This document shows positions 60,898 to 64,000 of a DNA stretch of 64,000 nucleotides, piece by piece (position 1 is the stretch's first letter; each line of letters opens with the position of its first letter). Source of the stretch: Nomia melanderi (taxonomy: Eukaryota > Arthropoda > Insecta > Hymenoptera > Halictidae); the NCBI RefSeq assembly GCF_051020985.1, contig NC_135002.1, positions 7,502,001 to 7,566,000 of the forward strand, written 5' to 3'. Both the position numbers and the translations under genes were made by a program. The notes beneath the pieces were generated by a model. That model did not search any database and was not told the origin of the DNA. It worked only from the letters and a program-made list of their open reading frames with translations.

Positions 60898-63800
60898 CTG
60901 TAAAATGGTAAGATATATTGTTAATACGTTACTTTCGAATCTCAATAATAATATTACACTATATAAGTTACTTTTCAAAAATTGAAAAGCATTCAATAAT
61001 CATACAGTTTAAACTTTCAGAAAATCGACGCGATCGATTAATGTTTCGTCGTTCGTCGTTCAAACTTCATTTCAACTTTCCCAAGTGAATTACATGATCT
61101 TACAAAATATACTAATACAATAATCTCATATGCCATTTTGCCCGTGAAATCACGCGAACGAAACTTGAAATCCCTTCAACCATGGTACCCAACGAATGTC
61201 TCTAAAGAGTCACGGATCAACAAAAAGGTTCGACGATCGTCTCCATTAATCTCCTCAAAATCACAACTTCTCTTTTGCGCGAAACCCCGCGAACGCGACG
61301 ATTGTTTTAATTAAACCGGGCGAACCCGGAGCCTTTAAGGGGACAGAGCGCAGCCTCGTTAAAGCAGGAAGGAGCGGCGTATCGCGGAGGAGGGCCGATA
61401 AATAAGCGCGGCGTTCCGAAGGATCGTAGAAATCGTAATAACGCTTTACGGCCGCGAATAAAATACGAAAGCCCGTAATCGTCGTCGGCACGGTATCTGA
61501 AAAATTCGCGAGAACCCCCGTCGCAGCGGCTGGCGTCGTTAAACCGGGGTTGGCCGACGTCTGGGAGCTGGAGAGCGTAACAACGCGAGTAAACTCATAG
61601 TCGTTCGAGGCCTTCGGGTGAGACTCTTGTCTGGTAGGAATATTTTTCTTAACATTTCGACATCGTCGCATCTGGTTTCATTAAGAGATCAACTGACGCT
61701 AGACTGCATCCTCTGTTTTATTTTATTTTAACCGATTCAGCTTGCTGGACCTGTTGGCCTTGATCAATTTATCAGTCTGTGTGAAAGTAAAGTGTTGCTA
61801 TGACTTGTGTTTGAGTATATTATTTGTGCGAAAAGCAAGAATCCTTGAAAAATGCATCGTTAGGATACTACAATGCATTCAGTGAGATACTATATGGCAG
61901 CCTTGTTCATGTTGCGAATCAGTGATTGTCGATTGGGTTTCCAATTATCCAGCTGTACAACTTCTTAGCTACTACATTCTGTAGTATCTTCCACAAGTGT
62001 CATTTCTTCGAACGGCACGCATCAATGACTACAATAGCAATATTAATATTAATATCACTATTAAGTTATCAACATATCAATATTCATGTGAACATTAATA
62101 TTCTTAACACATTGCGTACCGGTAACGAGAAATCTCGTTTTTATATAAAAACACTTAGCTATGCAACTTCGCTACCACAGCATTGAAAAAAATATAAAAT
62201 TTAATTCGAATTGATTATCTACTTAAAATATATTACATAACAATATGATATCTGAGTTGTTCTACGTATAGTAATATAAGTTGACCTCAGTGAAAATTAA
62301 AAATTGAAAACTTAGTTAACAGCATATATTCAGATCAAATTAATAAGTTGTCTCAATCCGAGAGCCAGTACAATAAATAAAGTAACAACAGCCAGAAAAT
62401 GCACTCCAGTATCGCTGTGTTTTTGAACTAGCAAAGCGACATCCGGTGACTTTATAAAGATAGAACACTGAGAAAATATTCTTCTTGAACCGAACTCTCA
62501 CGAGAAAGCCCCGAGCGACTATAACCTATGTACCAGGTGAAAGTGGCAAATCCGCTATGCTGGTAAAGTCGTCGAAAAAAAGGTGTCAGCCGGTCCGGCG
62601 ATGCTTCCACGTTTTACGCGTCGCGTCTTGCCGGGCAATTTTCAATTTCCCCGAGCGTAACGGGAAACACTTTTCCCCGGTCGTGAACTCTTGTCCGGTA
62701 AACCGACGCACCGTTATATTAGCAATTTGCCAGTTCCTTGGCTCGCATATCTTCCCCCAACTTCCGGGGGCGAAACTTTAAAGCTCCATCACCGTTGCCC
62801 GAACGAGTCGCGGACATCGATCAATCGAACTTTACCCCCGGCCCGGCCGCGGTATCCAGTGATCGATCAGTCGATTATTAGAAAATGATTCCGCGGACGC
62901 GGAATTCGACGGGAATGCGAGACGGGAAACGAGTAACGACCGCGAAACAAGATGAATTTTGTCGTGCGGTATGTGGAAATGCACGTGTGCCGCGAGTTCA
63001 GAGAAGAAAATGAGAAAGTTCAGGGAGTCGGGGAGACTTGATTGGTTTCCGGGGGAATAAGAATGTGTTGGGCTTCGTGGGTGTTCGCGGGAAATTTTCG
63101 AATGGATTCCGTTGATTGGGCGTTGGAAATATTTATTTAGAAACGTCCCGGAGTATGTAGATCTTGAATTATTAGGAAATATAGATCGAATGGCACTCAA
63201 TCAAGACTCGACAATATAAACGAATAATCTCTACATTGCTTCGATACATAGGTATTCAGTCTCTTCATTTAAACTGCATATATCAATTCTTCCATCTCTT
63301 ACAAATTTACAGATAAACCATATACGATTTGCCACCGAATCCTTCGATCCTCAAATAACGGCAATTCAAACGAACTACCATTTTCACGAAACTACAAACT
63401 CTTCAATACGGAAACATAGAAAAATGATCGAAATACTCTAATACTCCGCAGATGAAATGCTCAACGATACTCAACCAACCACAAAACAACGAATAAAATA
63501 CAAACGTCTCCGGAAACTCGTCAAACATTCTCAGTGTCCGTCGATTTCCAAGTATCAACGCTTCGAAAAAAGAATTCCTCCCCGAGGCGCTTCATCCGGC
63601 GCATTACGTCTCCTTCAATATTCATTACTTTTTCAATCGACTCACGCCTGCTGCTCTAGTCGTTTTTCTATATGCAAATTCCCGCCGCGGCCGGGCCTCG
63701 TCGCAGCGGTCGTTTTTTTTTCAATGCTCTAAGCGTATCGGACAGTTCGAGATTCCATCCGCCCTCCCCCGCCGCCGTTCGTCCGGACCGTGAACAATTA

Positions 63801-64000
63801 TTGCTTCCAGCCGGACTTTCTCTCTCCTCTCCCTCTCTCTTTCCCTTAGTTGAGCCGCGTCGTTCACGCGTCCGTGTCAAACTATCCCTCCCCCCTTTCG
63901 CCGGCCGTGCTCGTCGGACCCGACGAGTCTGACCAAAGCGCGGCCCATCCCAACTCAGGCCGGTGACCCATATTCGATTATCTGGATGCATGCCATCCAG
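60898..64000 (-). other. Intron upstream of the 48-nt CARP exon, incomplete
   Basis: The 48-nt exon opens with two bases of a split codon, so this stretch is at least partly intron. An upstream exon ending in phase 1 and encoding a signal peptide is expected. I found no minus-strand frame here with a start codon, a hydrophobic run and a suitable donor, so it probably lies beyond 64000. The only recognisable element is the TTAA inverted-repeat element at 62104-62319. The right edge (63740-63900) is pyrimidine- and CpG-rich. Confidence 0.6.
62104..62319. mobile_element. TTAA-flanked inverted-repeat element, family F (copy F2)
   Basis: A 216-bp element has TTAA at 62104 and 62316. The left end is TTAACACATTGCGTACCGG followed by an ACGAGAAATCTCGT palindrome. 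The interior is the reverse complement of the 56955-57050 segment. The right terminus is degenerate. There is no coding capacity. Confidence 0.75.

Noticed and set aside
61261..61671. 136-residue minus-strand frame just upstream of the 48-nt CARP exon, considered as the missing first exon
   Set aside because: No signal-peptide-like hydrophobic start, no phase-1 donor at a sensible position and no resemblance to the leader of CARP proteins.
63668..63991. Overlapping frames on both strands at the right edge
   Set aside because: Pyrimidine- and CpG-rich sequence open in both orientations without a recognisable motif; cut by the window edge.

Overview
The window looks like insect nuclear DNA, most likely from a hymenopteran. 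The evidence is an intron-rich gene with insect-like exon sequence, AT-rich tracts alternating with CpG-rich blocks without CpG depletion, many short TTAA-flanked inverted-repeat elements, and no operon-like gene packing. The bee/hymenopteran placement is inferred from composition and was not tested by a search. I saw no rRNA, tRNA, CRISPR array or intact transposase.

One gene can be supported firmly. It lies on the minus strand and encodes a carbonic anhydrase-related protein of the CARP X/XI (CA10/CA11) type. Three internal exons are visible, in transcription order: 60897-60850 (48 nt), 28718-28582 (137 nt) and 5684-5493 (192 nt). Their reading frames and splice phases join without adjustment (phase 1, then phase 0, then phase 0 into the next missing exon). 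Together they encode about 125 residues, from the end of the leader through the WWTYDGIS motif, the WGLINPQWSLCNKGRRQSP block and the region of the first two zinc-ligand positions. One of those two histidines is replaced by tyrosine, so the product is expected to be catalytically inactive. The signal-peptide exon was not found and probably lies beyond 64000. The C-terminal half should lie to the left of position 1.

Almost everything else is intron: 32.1 kb between the first two exons, 22.9 kb between the second and third, and flanking intron or upstream sequence at both ends. These introns hold a 1.2-kb array of 16-bp units with higher-order structure (13081-14300), an 8-bp tandem array (26826-27112), several degenerate minisatellites, four local duplications, long pyrimidine-rich tracts and CT/GCC simple repeats. 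At least a dozen TTAA-flanked inverted-repeat elements fall into about seven families, some nested or abutting. Their termini fit non-autonomous piggyBac-like elements.

The long apparent ORFs in the window come from skewed composition or repeats (for example 47936-48895 and 26445-27164) and are not annotated as genes. Four short coding-like or exon-like signals (31618-31696 and 33019-33038 on plus, 29371-29643 and 57881-58235 on minus) are listed as candidates only.
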